A stretch of DNA of 64,000 nucleotides from Pseudooctadecabacter jejudonensis (GTDB lineage Bacteria > Pseudomonadota > Alphaproteobacteria > Rhodobacterales > Rhodobacteraceae), in NCBI RefSeq assembly GCF_900172275.1, contig NZ_FWFT01000002.1, positions 186,001 to 250,000 on the forward strand, given 5' to 3'. How positions within the stretch are numbered: the stretch's first letter is position 1; each line of letters begins with the position of its first letter. This document shows, in pieces, positions 8,166-18,170 of the stretch. Below the pieces are notes generated by a model. It saw nothing but the letters and a program-made list of their open reading frames with translations, had not been told where the DNA came from and did not search any database. The position numbers and the translations under genes are program-made.

Positions 8166-8831
8166 CTATTTTGGCGCGGCGGCCCTCAAGGCGTCGAGGT
8201 CCGCATTGCAAATCGCAGCCTCAGCTTCGGTGATGTGTTCGATGGGCCAATCCCACCATGCGATGTCCAGCAGCGCGTCTATGGTTGCCTGATCAAAACG
8301 GCGACGGACGACCTTGGCAGGGTTACCCGCGACGATGCTATAGGGCGGAACGATGCCACCGACGACGGCACCCGCGCCGATGATACACCCTGATCCGATG
8401 TCTGCCCCGGGCATGACACGCACCCCCTGCCCCAGCCAGACGTCGTGCCCGATTGTCGTGTCTTGGAAGGCGGTCGGCATGGACGGGCGGTTGCGATCCA
8501 TGTCGAGAAAGATGGAAAACGGAAACGACGAAAACCCGTCGTAGCGGTGATTGGCCGAGGCGGTGATGATCGTTACACCATCTGCAATCTGACAGAACGT
8601 CCCGATGCGCAGTGTTTCTGGCGCGCCAGGGTAAAGGTATGGCGCAAGGCTGGCGGCCCAATCGGCGGGCGGGGTGTGCGCGCTCATGTACGTATAATCG
8701 CCCACGGTGATATTGGGGTGATCGGTCGCCGCTTTCAGGAACACGGTGCCTTTGTGCACGGCCCCATTCGGTAAGATAACGGGGTGAAGCGTGTCGGGCG
8801 CGGGAAAGGTGCGTGGGGGGAGTGGGGGCAT
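8166..8831 (-). CDS. CatB-related hexapeptide O-acetyltransferase
   Basis: 221 residues. Left-handed parallel beta-helix repeats are visible from about IGTFCQIADGVTIITASANHRYDG through GHDVWLGQGVRVMPGADIGSG and IIGAGAVVGG, ending in the family hallmark YSIVAGNPAKVVRRRF. The histidine in ANHRYDG corresponds to the catalytic His of xenobiotic (CatB/Vat) acetyltransferases. It would move acetyl from acetyl-CoA to a hydroxyl on a small molecule or sugar. Many environmental members have no proven drug substrate, so resistance should not be assumed. It lies beside two exported polysaccharide-lyase-like proteins, which could hint at a glycan substrate (inference). Confidence 0.85.
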   Translation of the reverse strand: MPPLPPRTFPAPDTLHPVILPNGAVHKGTVFLKAATDHPNITVGDYTYMSAHTPPADWAASLAPYLYPGAPETLRIGTFCQIADGVTIITASANHRYDGFSSFPFSIFLDMDRNRPSMPTAFQDTTIGHDVWLGQGVRVMPGADIGSGCIIGAGAVVGGIVPPYSIVAGNPAKVVRRRFDQATIDALLDIAWWDWPIEHITEAEAAICNADLDALRAAAPK

Positions 8832-8932
8832 GGCAAACGTCCATAAATCCAGAAGCCGCCCTTATGGACTACGCCACGCGCGCGTTGTCAAAAAGTTTGA
8901 ACCGCGACCTGATCCCGGACCGTCAGGAAAAC

Positions 8933-9688
8933 CTATTCCACCTCTGCGCGAGACCGCCCCTGCACCACGTCCGAGAAATAGGCGATCTGCGTGCCACAGC
9001 CTGCAGCACACCGACTGACGAAGCTGCGATAGATGCCGTAGCGAAAATAGGGCTGCGCATTTACGTTGATGGTGCGTCCACGATGGGACCAAGCCAAGCG
9101 ACCGTTGAGGTAGACATCCAATTTGCCATCTGCGCCCGTGCTCCAGATCGCGTTGACCATAATGCGGTTGAACCGGCCGATCAGTTGACTGCGCGGGGCA
9201 ATGCAGTCCCACGCCAGATTGGGGGCTGGGTTCATCGGATCTGTATCGGGGACGTTCGGATCCTTGACCGAGACGATCAGACATTCATCGTTGACCTCCA
9301 TCAGCAGGGTCGGGCCTTGCCCCCTGCCCTGAAAGCGCGGCAAGTGCCATTGGCCGATTTTCGTGTTCATGCGCGGACCAAGGTCGGGCCAAGTCGGGTC
9401 GAGCATAACGGAGTAACCCACCCAAACCTCTGTGCCGTTGCGCGGGCCGGTGTTTTGGATGAACTCCACACGTTCCCGATCACGCGAACAATCGGTTCCG
9501 GTGCAATCGCCGTCCCGCAATTCGAACCGTTCAACTTGCGTCCCATCGGACAGCTGCCCATGCTGGACAGCATATCTGTTGCGCGCCGCTTCGAGGTTGA
9601 ACCTGCCAAATCCGTCTGCCAACGACGGCTGCGCCTGCGCCATCGGTGCGGCCAGTGCAAAAACGAGCAAAGTAAAGAACACCTTCAT
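8933..9688 (-). CDS. Exported jelly-roll protein, polysaccharide-lyase-like
   Basis: 251 residues. A clear Sec signal peptide (KVFFTLLVFALAAPMAQA, cleavage near residue 19) precedes a domain with VWVGYSVMLDPTWPD, KIGQWHL, the repeat-like WDCIAPRSQLIGRFNRIMVN and FRYGIYRS. This pattern is that of the heparin-lyase-I-like polysaccharide lyase family (PF14099-type concanavalin fold). Six or more cysteines suggest disulfides. Likely periplasmic or secreted; substrate unknown. The next upstream gene encodes a lipoprotein with the same overall plan, so the pair probably arose by duplication. Confidence 0.6.
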   Translation of the reverse strand: MKVFFTLLVFALAAPMAQAQPSLADGFGRFNLEAARNRYAVQHGQLSDGTQVERFELRDGDCTGTDCSRDRERVEFIQNTGPRNGTEVWVGYSVMLDPTWPDLGPRMNTKIGQWHLPRFQGRGQGPTLLMEVNDECLIVSVKDPNVPDTDPMNPAPNLAWDCIAPRSQLIGRFNRIMVNAIWSTGADGKLDVYLNGRLAWSHRGRTINVNAQPYFRYGIYRSFVSRCAAGCGTQIAYFSDVVQGRSRAEVE

Positions 9689-9700
9689 GTCAGACCCCTT

Positions 9701-10399
9701 TCAAGCGTCGTTCAAAACACGGACCACTTGCATCCCGCGCGACTGGAGAAGGTAATCGAACACGGTTCTTGAATAGACCCCATGTTTGAAAAAGAACCGG
9801 TCGGTCACCAACGCATTCGGATCAGATGGCGGGCGATAGCGGCCGGTGATCTGCACCTCTCCATCAAGCCAGACGGTCAGGCCAAATCCACCGGCGCCGT
9901 CGAATTGAACGAGGATCCGCAGGTCCTGCTCTGTCCCGTTGCGCAAGATCCGGTCAGGTGAAATGCCGCCAAGCTGCTGATCAATGCAGGACTGGCCGGC
10001 GCCCGTCTTGATCGCGCTGGCCACATACATGCGGCCATCAGGTTGAACGAACAATTGCATTGGCGGCGCACAGCCCCTGCGGCCATCATGGATGGAAAAT
10101 ATGCTGAACTCCCGGTTCACGGGTGATGTCATCGCTATGGTCGTTGTAAAAAGGTAGTCCCCCGCACGGTTGATCGGAAAATTATCGGACACGATCTCGG
10201 CTCGTTGATCAAAGATCCCACCGACGCGATTGTTGTTGCCTGTTGAGAAATCCCATCCGCCTGAGACCTGTCGCACCGAGCCCGCATCAGGGCTGCAGGA
10301 CAAACGCCAGTCGTTCAAGGGGCCGGCGTTGCGTGTCGTGCTCTCCAGACAGCCCATAAGCGAAATGAAAGTCAGAAGAGAGAGAAGAATTTTCAGCAT
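9701..10399 (-). CDS. Lipoprotein with polysaccharide-lyase-like jelly-roll domain
   Basis: 232 residues. The N-terminus MLKILLSLLTFISLMGC is a lipoprotein signal with a lipobox (LMGC, lipidated Cys17). Downstream, DQRAEIVSDNFPINRAGDYLFTTTI, LRILVQFDGAGGFGLTVWLDG and FKHGVYSR mirror positions in its neighbour (YFRYGIYRS), so it is probably a diverged paralogue with the same fold. The lack of Asp/Asn residues after +1 suggests sorting to the outer membrane. It lies 12 bases upstream of that neighbour and is presumably co-transcribed. Carbohydrate binding or cleavage is inferred, not shown. Confidence 0.55.
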   Translation of the reverse strand: MLKILLSLLTFISLMGCLESTTRNAGPLNDWRLSCSPDAGSVRQVSGGWDFSTGNNNRVGGIFDQRAEIVSDNFPINRAGDYLFTTTIAMTSPVNREFSIFSIHDGRRGCAPPMQLFVQPDGRMYVASAIKTGAGQSCIDQQLGGISPDRILRNGTEQDLRILVQFDGAGGFGLTVWLDGEVQITGRYRPPSDPNALVTDRFFFKHGVYSRTVFDYLLQSRGMQVVRVLNDA

Positions 10400-10512
10400 C
10401 AGCCCGATCTTTTTAAAGCCCTGGGAAGAAAGCGTAAAAATTCAAAGTGCGGCTGTCGATCACTGCGAACAGGGTGGTACTCCATTTGGAGTATCGCGTG
10501 GGTTGCCCATAC

Positions 10513-10545
10513 AAAAAGGCCCCCGCTTTGGGCGGGGGCCTTTGG
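10513..10545 (-). terminator. Rho-independent terminator of tuf
   Basis: On the minus strand AGGCCCCCGC and GCGGGGGCCT make a 10-bp stem with a short loop, followed by five T. Confidence 0.92.
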
Positions 10546-10571
10546 TATTGGTTAGACTTCATCGGCTCTCA

Positions 10572-10627
10572 TCGAAACTGTGTTTCGACTGCCGCCGCTG
10601 CAGTCTCGTAACTTTGGCGAAGCCAAA
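10572..10627 (-). other. Two hairpins in the tuf 3' untranslated region
   Basis: TCGAAAC/GTTTCGA (10572-10588) and TTTGGC/GCCAAA (10613-10627) are perfect stems with 3-base loops between the tuf stop and the terminator at 10513. The transcript tail is about 110 bases and structured. Role unknown. Confidence 0.5.
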
Positions 10628-10628
10628 A

Positions 10629-11804
<1,176 letters not shown>

Positions 11805-11962
11805 GTGTGGCACCCTCTATATTTGGGGGGCCCCGCAACGTCTCGGGGTTACCCTGATTTGATACGCGGGCGGAATAGTCTGGAATGGGTCAGAAATCAA
11901 GCAAGACGTTGGGCGGGCCGAAAATTGGCCCGCCCAAGAAAATCCACCGGAAATGAAGGACG

Positions 11963-12604
11963 TTAGGTGCCTTCCGCCGGGGCGATTTCGGCGGGGGCGA
12001 TCAGATCGGGGTTATCTTCCAGAACGTTGCCTTCAAGAATCGTATCGTCTTGGGGCAGAACCTCATCATCGGCGCCAAACCAGCTGCCGTTTTCGCGCAT
12101 GGTCCGTTCAATCGCACGGGCCGCGTTGAAGGCGAGGCCTTCCATCTGTTCCTCAGCCGACCGCGTAAAGCCCGACCCCAAGAACGGCACCGTGCAGCAG
12201 GGTTCAAACACCGTCAGCTGGATCGCCTCATCGTTGAGTTTCTCTTGGGTCGCATCCTCAAAGAAGTTGACCGAAAAAATCAGGACAGATTTCGGGGAAT
12301 AGACCAGTGGGATGCCCGGTTGGGCCAGAACATAGCCTTCGACAGCGACGCCCACATGGAAGAACGCGGCGCCCTCAAACCGTTCAACCCCAAGGCGGTC
12401 GTTGACGGCTGTGGTCACCGCAGCCTGCCACGCGGCGTCTTCGACGGTGCGGGAAAACGGGCCCTGCACGGGCTCGTTTACAACGGCGATGTTATGGCCA
12501 AGACGGAAGGTGCCAAGGGGCTCTGGCGCTGCGTTCAGATCGTCGCGGATCCCGCCACAGGCTGTCAGAACCGCAAGACAGGATAGGATTAAAAGACGAC
12601 GCAT
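11963..12604 (-). CDS. Lipoprotein of unknown function
   Basis: 213 residues from ATG 12604 (AGGGA upstream). The N-terminus MRRLLILSCLAVLTACGG is a lipoprotein signal with lipobox LTAC, then a mature domain with RTVEDAAWQAAVTTAVNDRLG, FFHVGVAVEGYVLAQPG, SVNFFEDATQEKLN and a central CC pair. The C-terminal 30 residues are acidic and low complexity. I do not recognise a characterised family; the protein looks like a conserved envelope lipoprotein of the group. Monocistronic, between tuf and the M48 peptidase gene. Confidence 0.7.
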   Translation of the reverse strand: MRRLLILSCLAVLTACGGIRDDLNAAPEPLGTFRLGHNIAVVNEPVQGPFSRTVEDAAWQAAVTTAVNDRLGVERFEGAAFFHVGVAVEGYVLAQPGIPLVYSPKSVLIFSVNFFEDATQEKLNDEAIQLTVFEPCCTVPFLGSGFTRSAEEQMEGLAFNAARAIERTMRENGSWFGADDEVLPQDDTILEGNVLEDNPDLIAPAEIAPAEGT

Positions 12605-12684
12605 AACGGTGTTCCCTACGTTTGGTTGGACCATGCGTAGCGCAACAGGCGGCGGCCTGCAAACCTTTGACGTCGATCAGGATA

Positions 12685-13845
12685 TCAATCGCAGATGGCC
12701 TGTAGGGCGACCCATTCCGTGTCCGTCAGCAGAGGCCTGAATGTTGCGCCTGATGGCTCTGCAGCGCGGGCAGCGGCAATACGATCGCCCATCGCAGGAT
12801 GGGACGCCAGATGATCCAGAATGCCCGCGCTGGCCTCATGATGGGTGTCGTCGGTCAGGCGTTCAAACAAGGTGGCAATTGCCGAGGGCGGCAGATCGGC
12901 GTTCAACAAAGCGTTGTAGGCAAAGGTGTCGGCGGCGGCTTCCGCCTCTTGGGTGTAGTCGGCGCGAATGATCTGTTCGGCCAAAAACAAGACCAGCGCG
13001 CCACCGGCGAAATCGCCCAAAAGCAGGCCAAGCACACCGATGGATCCGGCAGACCGCAGGGCGATGCGGGTCGGGTCACGGGCGACGACATGGCCGATTT
13101 CATGGGCAAAGACAGCGGCGATTTCCTCAGGCGTGCCCGCTTCTTCTATGAGGCCGCGAAAGAACACCACGTAGCCGCCCGGTAAGGCGAAGGCGTTGAT
13201 CATCGGGTGATCGAGGACATGAACCGTGAGAGGTGCGGCCAAATCCATTTGGTCCGTCAGACGCGTTTCGATTTTGCGCAAAGCGGCCAGCCCGGTGGGG
13301 TTTTCGCAGGTTTGCAGGCCCGCGATGCCGGTGTCATCCAACGCGGTGCGGATCTGTTCAAAGGTCGCATCGCCCAGCGCCTTTTCACCCTCGGGCGGCA
13401 GATAGTCGGCCAATTGATCGGCCATGACGGGCACCAGCACAAAGATGATCAGCGCGATGGAGGCCACAGCGGCCAGCCCCCATGCGGCCAGCTTTCCGCG
13501 ACGCACGTGGCTGACAAAGCGGCCCAGCCGTTTGGCGCGGGCGCGGATGAGGGCGCGGTCATCTTCGGTGTCGATCAGCAGTCGCATCGTGGGATCGCCG
13601 CGCAGCCGCAGGACCATCTGATCACCGGCTTGATCCCGCAAGGCCCGCAGATCGGCATAGGGCCAGCGATATCCCTCCCCCCGATGGGCGAAGGTGAGGG
13701 TTTGATCCGCGTCGCTATAGCCAATGGCCACCGGCACGGGCTGGGCCGTGTCGCCATCGAAAAAGAGGGCGCGGCCCGTCACGCGGCGCGGTGGGGCCGC
13801 GGGGGAGGCGGGGCCATCCACGGTGATGATGGTGCGGTCGGTCAT
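12685..13845 (-). CDS. M48-family zinc metallopeptidase, membrane-anchored
   Basis: 386 residues from ATG 13845, which overlaps the stop of the upstream DUF898 gene (ATGA). An N-terminal ~100-residue domain precedes one transmembrane segment at about 120-140, then a periplasmic M48 peptidase domain with HEIGH at 248-252 as the zinc/catalytic motif and a downstream EAEAAADTFA helix providing the third ligand. Related to HtpX/BepA-type quality-control peptidases, so envelope protein turnover is the likely role. The N-terminal domain is not recognised. Coupled translation with the DUF898 protein suggests the two act together. Confidence 0.88.
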   Translation of the reverse strand: MTDRTIITVDGPASPAAPPRRVTGRALFFDGDTAQPVPVAIGYSDADQTLTFAHRGEGYRWPYADLRALRDQAGDQMVLRLRGDPTMRLLIDTEDDRALIRARAKRLGRFVSHVRRGKLAAWGLAAVASIALIIFVLVPVMADQLADYLPPEGEKALGDATFEQIRTALDDTGIAGLQTCENPTGLAALRKIETRLTDQMDLAAPLTVHVLDHPMINAFALPGGYVVFFRGLIEEAGTPEEIAAVFAHEIGHVVARDPTRIALRSAGSIGVLGLLLGDFAGGALVLFLAEQIIRADYTQEAEAAADTFAYNALLNADLPPSAIATLFERLTDDTHHEASAGILDHLASHPAMGDRIAAARAAEPSGATFRPLLTDTEWVALQAICD

Positions 13846-15041
13846 ATGGCCCCCCACAGATCGAGGGCTTCGGCAAAGCCTTCGGCCTCCGCAAATTCGT
13901 CGCGCTGTTTTTGGGACACGTTGGCAAGCGCCGGGGCGTTTTCGATGGTGAGTGTTTCGGCGTAGTGACGCCAGACGGGCATGGTGACAAAGCAATGACG
14001 CAGGGTGGCCCACAGAAGGAAGACAAGGAAATAAGCGGCCACGCCCAGCCCCGTCCACACATAAAGGGGCAGGCCGTAAATCAGGCCGGGTTCAAGCGTA
14101 ATGTCATAGGTCGCGCGCCAGCGTTGGTTTTCCACCATGCCGACAACCATCAAGATCGGCGCCACCGGCAACAAGGAAATGAGGCCCGTGGCAAGGTAGC
14201 CGAAGACATAGATGCGGGTCAGCGTGGCAGGTCTGGGATCGGCGCGCAGGGCGATGTCACCTGCGGTTTTGTGGTTCGCCAGAAGCCGGGTTGCCTCAAC
14301 CGAATAGTGGATCAGGCCGTAGACAAACCATGGCACTCCCAAAGCATAAAGATAGGCAACCTGCACCTGCCCCATGACCACCTGATAGGTCGTAGCGGCC
14401 AAAATCACGGCCGAGATCAGGATGTGCGCATAGGCGGGCATCAACATCTGCCACCGCCCGCCTTGGTGCAATGTGGCCGAGCCGAAGACGGTGCGGTCGG
14501 TCTTGTATTTTTCAAGGTAGAACGTCTTGCGCGGCCAGAGCACACCCAGACTGAGGATCGTAAGGGCCCAATGCCACAGCGCGCGGGCCGCATAGCCCCA
14601 TGCGCCCGGTTTCAGGCCAAATCGGACACCGCGCCACCGGCTGCGCGCCAGGGTGTAGCGGCGCGCGCGGTAGCGGGCGTAGAACCAGATGGGAATTACG
14701 CCGACGAAGCTGACGATGTAGGCCGTGACATTGGACGCCAGCAGGGACAGGCTGACGAACATCAAGATCAGGTTCACCACCCCGATGTAGAAGGCCAGCA
14801 CCACCACAGCGAGGAAGAAGCCCAACAGCTTTTCCAGCGGGTCGCCCACGTATTCCAACGGTGTGCCGCCCGGCCGGATCGCGGACCAATACCAGCGGCG
14901 CAGTCTGGTTTTCAGCCAAAACCGATAGAACCCGAGCGTCAAAATCGTCCAGATCGACCCCCACAGCGCCTTGCGAAACAACGGGCCACGGGTACCCGCA
15001 AATGTTGTCGTCAGTGTGGTGGGGGACGTTTGATCGGTCAC
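13842..15041 (-). CDS. DUF898 (YjgN-type) multi-span inner-membrane protein
   Basis: 399 residues from GTG 15041, whose GTGA overlaps the parC stop. The sequence opens TFAGTRGPLFRKALWGSIWTILTLGFYRFWLKTRLRRWYW, the hallmark of the YjgN/DUF898 family (F.G....L........LT.G.Y.FW). The family repeats a similar unit once more around SVRFGLKPGAWGYAARALWHWALTILSLGVLWPRKTFYLEKYKT. About eight membrane segments. Function unknown. Translational overlap on both sides (parC upstream, M48 peptidase downstream) makes a three-gene transcript likely. Confidence 0.85.
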   Translation of the reverse strand: MTDQTSPTTLTTTFAGTRGPLFRKALWGSIWTILTLGFYRFWLKTRLRRWYWSAIRPGGTPLEYVGDPLEKLLGFFLAVVVLAFYIGVVNLILMFVSLSLLASNVTAYIVSFVGVIPIWFYARYRARRYTLARSRWRGVRFGLKPGAWGYAARALWHWALTILSLGVLWPRKTFYLEKYKTDRTVFGSATLHQGGRWQMLMPAYAHILISAVILAATTYQVVMGQVQVAYLYALGVPWFVYGLIHYSVEATRLLANHKTAGDIALRADPRPATLTRIYVFGYLATGLISLLPVAPILMVVGMVENQRWRATYDITLEPGLIYGLPLYVWTGLGVAAYFLVFLLWATLRHCFVTMPVWRHYAETLTIENAPALANVSQKQRDEFAEAEGFAEALDLWGAI

Positions 15042-17446
15042 GTGAAGGTATTGTCCCTTGGGAACCCGCGTGGCGCCATGCGTCCGGCTGAGGCGCGCTT
15101 GGCGGTCCATTCGGCCAGTTCGGTTTCAGTGCGGGTGCGCCCTGCGGGATCAAGCCAAGACAGCCCATCGGCCAAGGTGAATGTCGTTACATCTGAAAGG
15201 CCACCGTCTTTGTATTTTTGCAAACGGACGCCTTTGCCGCGGGCCATTTCGGGCAGTTCGGAGATAGGGAAGACCAGGACTTTGCGGTTTTCACCCACAG
15301 CCGCGACGTGATCGCCGGTGACGGGTTTGCAGATTTTCGCAACGGTATCACCGCGCACGTTGAGGGCCTGTTTGCCTGCACGGGTCTGGGCGACGACCTC
15401 GTCCTCTGCGACGACGAACCCGTCACCGGCTGAGGACGCCAGTAGCAGTTTTTGCCCGGGCCGGTGGATGAACAACGCGACGATTTCGGCCTCATTGGGT
15501 AGATCGACCATCAGACGCAGGGGTTCGCCCATGCCACGCCCGCCAGGCAGGGTTGAGGCCCCCAATGTGTAGAAGCGCCCGTTTGACCCGAACACCAAAA
15601 GACGGTCGGTGGTCTCTGCGTGGAAGATAAACCGGCCTTCGTCGCCATCCTTGAACTTCAGCTCTCGGCCAAGGTCGATATGGCCGGACATGGCGCGGAT
15701 CCAGCCCATTTTGGAACAGACGACCGTGACAGGTTCGCGGTCGATCATGGCCTCAAGCGGGACGTCTTCAACCTCCCCGGCGTCCGCAAATGTGGTTCGG
15801 CGTGCGCCGCCTTCAGACGTGGCCCCCATCAGTTTGCGGGTTTCGCGCAGCTGGTCGGCAATGGATTTCCATTGCAGGTCGTCGCTGTCGAGAAGATCTT
15901 CAAGCCCCGCGCGTTCCACCATCAGTTCGTCACGTTCTTTAACGAGCGCCTCTTCCTCAAGCCGCCGCAAGGACCGCAAGCGCATGTTGAGGATCGCGTC
16001 CGCCTGCACATCGCTGAGCCCGTTTTCCCGCCCCGCATAAGAGGAGGGGATTTTGCGTTCGTCGCTTTCCATAAAGGACGGCGCTGTGGCGTCTTCGTCA
16101 ACGATCAGGGTCAGGCTGGACACGTCGACCCCGGCAAGCGGGGAGGCATAATCCGCCTCAGACGCTGCACGCGTGAGCGTGGATTGATGCGGTACGGACC
16201 AGTCCTCAAACATCAGCGCAGCCTTGGGGTCATCGTCGTAGCGGATGATGTCGATGACACGATCAAGGTTGAGAAAGGCGGTGATCAGGCCGGCCAGAAC
16301 CTCCAACCGGTTGTCGATCTTGGCCATCCGGTGTCGGGACCGGCGGATCAGGACGTCGCGACGGTGATCGAGGAAGGCGCGCAGCACCTCTTTGAGACTA
16401 CAGACCTGCGGGGTCAGCCCGTCGATCAAGACGTTCATGTTCAGGCTGAACCGCGTTTCCAGATCGGAATTGCGATACAGCAGGCCCATCAACACATCGG
16501 GATCGACGTTCTTTGACTTGGGCTCAAGAATGATGCGGATGTCGTCTGCGGATTCGTCCCGGACGTCCGCCAGGATCGGAACCTTTTTGGTCTGGATCAC
16601 CTCGGCCAGCTTTTCGATCAGCTTGGATTTCTGCACCTGATAGGGGATCTCTGTGACAACGATTTGCCACTGCCCGCGGCCCAGGTCTTCAACCTCATGC
16701 CGGGCGCGCAGACGGAAGCCGCCTTTGCCTGTGCGGTAGGCGTCTGCGATGTTCTCACGCGGTTCAACGATGACACCGCCGGTGGGGAAATCGGGGCCTG
16801 GGATATACTCAAGAAGGGTTTCATCACGGGCATTGGGCGCTTTGATCAGGTGCAGACAGGCCTGTAACAACTCATCGAGATTGTGGGGTGGGATGTTCGT
16901 GGCCATCCCAACCGCAATCCCGCTGGAGCCATTGGCCAGCAGGTTTGGAAACGCCGCAGGCAACACCACAGGTTCCGACAACGTGCCGTCGTAATTCTCG
17001 CGAAAATCAACGGCGTCTTCGTTCAACCCTTCCAACAGCGCCTCAGCCGCGGCGGTCATCCGCGCTTCGGTGTAACGGGCGGCGGCGGGGTTATCGCCGT
17101 CGATGTTGCCAAAGTTCCCCTGCCCGTCCACCAACGGATAGCGGACGTTGAAATCCTGCGCCAAACGCGCCATCGCGTCGTAAATGGCGGCGTCCCCGTG
17201 GGGGTGATAATTGCCCATCACATCGCCGGAAATCTTCGCCGACTTGCGAAATCCCCCTGTGGGCGACAGGCGCAACTGGCGCATTGCATAAAGAATCCGG
17301 CGGTGCACCGGTTTCAAACCGTCGCGGGCATCGGGCAGCGCGCGGTGCATAATGGTCGAGAGCGCATAGGTCAGATACCTGTCACCGATCGCACGGCGCA
17401 GGGGTTCTGTGGGGTTCATCTTGGGGTCAAAAATATCTTCGCTCAT
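15038..17446 (-). CDS. parC: DNA topoisomerase IV subunit A
   Basis: 802 residues. The N-terminal breakage-reunion domain has ALSTIMHRALPDARDGLKPVHRRILYAM and AARYTEARMT, whose tyrosine is the DNA-attacking residue, and the following half carries GyrA/ParC-type beta-pinwheel repeats (DRLLVFGSNGRFYTLGAS). With ParE it decatenates sister chromosomes. It is distinguished from GyrA by the shorter, degenerate C-terminal repeats and lack of a full GyrA box (judgement by eye). First gene of the parC-DUF898-M48 chain. Starts at ATG 17446. Confidence 0.93.
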   Translation of the reverse strand: MSEDIFDPKMNPTEPLRRAIGDRYLTYALSTIMHRALPDARDGLKPVHRRILYAMRQLRLSPTGGFRKSAKISGDVMGNYHPHGDAAIYDAMARLAQDFNVRYPLVDGQGNFGNIDGDNPAAARYTEARMTAAAEALLEGLNEDAVDFRENYDGTLSEPVVLPAAFPNLLANGSSGIAVGMATNIPPHNLDELLQACLHLIKAPNARDETLLEYIPGPDFPTGGVIVEPRENIADAYRTGKGGFRLRARHEVEDLGRGQWQIVVTEIPYQVQKSKLIEKLAEVIQTKKVPILADVRDESADDIRIILEPKSKNVDPDVLMGLLYRNSDLETRFSLNMNVLIDGLTPQVCSLKEVLRAFLDHRRDVLIRRSRHRMAKIDNRLEVLAGLITAFLNLDRVIDIIRYDDDPKAALMFEDWSVPHQSTLTRAASEADYASPLAGVDVSSLTLIVDEDATAPSFMESDERKIPSSYAGRENGLSDVQADAILNMRLRSLRRLEEEALVKERDELMVERAGLEDLLDSDDLQWKSIADQLRETRKLMGATSEGGARRTTFADAGEVEDVPLEAMIDREPVTVVCSKMGWIRAMSGHIDLGRELKFKDGDEGRFIFHAETTDRLLVFGSNGRFYTLGASTLPGGRGMGEPLRLMVDLPNEAEIVALFIHRPGQKLLLASSAGDGFVVAEDEVVAQTRAGKQALNVRGDTVAKICKPVTGDHVAAVGENRKVLVFPISELPEMARGKGVRLQKYKDGGLSDVTTFTLADGLSWLDPAGRTRTETELAEWTAKRASAGRMAPRGFPRDNTFT

Positions 17447-17597
17447 ACATCGTGTGTACCGCCCCGCCCCTTTGCCGACAACGCTGAATTGAGATGCAAA
17501 TGCTGAATTTTTCCCCGCAAAAATGAGTCACGGAACCGTGAGGGCTCGGTTAAAGTTAACCAAGGGAACGTTAACGAATCTCTGGGGGGTTCGAGTT

Positions 17598-18131
17598 ATG
17601 AAAACCTATGTTTGGGTGTCCTTCGCCTTTATGGGGTGGGCCTATTACGAAGTCTCAGGCGGTGCTGATTTTCAGCCCGTTGAACGCGATGTAATCGTAG
17701 CAGAGGCCGCGGTTGAGGCCGCGCCAGAGGTGACGCGCGCCGCACCTGAACTGCTGTCTGTTTCGACGTCAAATATAACGTCCGTTGAGGCGCCCGAAGC
17801 ACAGGTGATTACGGCCTCCGTTCAGGAGCCTGCGCCTGTCACACGCGCCGAACCCGTCGTTGAGATTGCCGCCGCCCCCACGCCTGCACCCGAACCAGCC
17901 CCCGAACAAACTCCTGTCGACGTGGTGACTGACATCAGGGAAGTGGCGGGCAATCGAGTGAACATGCGGTCCGGTCCGGGCACCAATTTCGATGTCATTG
18001 TCACGCTCAATGGCGGTACGGCCCTTGAGGTGATCGAGATCGACGAGAGCGGTTGGGCCAACGTGGCCACCCTTGACCGCGGCGTCGAAGGTTGGATGGC
18101 CGAACGTCTGTTGACGGACCCCGACGCTTAA
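17598..18131 (+). CDS. SH3-domain protein with signal anchor and Ala/Pro/Glu linker
   Basis: 177 residues from ATG 17598 (GGGGGG ribosome site at 17583-17588). An uncleaved or cleaved N-terminal hydrophobic segment (YVWVSFAFMGWAYYEVSG) is followed by ~95 residues of Ala/Pro/Glu/Val low complexity. The C-terminal bacterial SH3 (SH3b) domain has GNRVNMRSGPGTNFDVIVTLNGGTALEVIEIDESGWANVATLDRGVEGWMAERLL split over about residues 113-172. Such domains bind peptidoglycan stem peptides or proteins. Likely periplasmic with a long tether from the inner membrane. Confidence 0.85.
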   Translation: MKTYVWVSFAFMGWAYYEVSGGADFQPVERDVIVAEAAVEAAPEVTRAAPELLSVSTSNITSVEAPEAQVITASVQEPAPVTRAEPVVEIAAAPTPAPEPAPEQTPVDVVTDIREVAGNRVNMRSGPGTNFDVIVTLNGGTALEVIEIDESGWANVATLDRGVEGWMAERLLTDPDA

Positions 18132-18170
18132 CCGCTTGTCTGTCCGGCACACGCGGGGCAGAAGACCGGC

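Noticed and set aside
8166-8831. Antibiotic resistance gene
   Set aside because: CatB-like fold alone does not prove drug acetylation; environmental homologues commonly have other substrates.
13911-15311. 466-residue open frame antisense to the DUF898 gene
   Set aside because: High-GC shadow frame, Gln/His/Arg-rich, no start signal.
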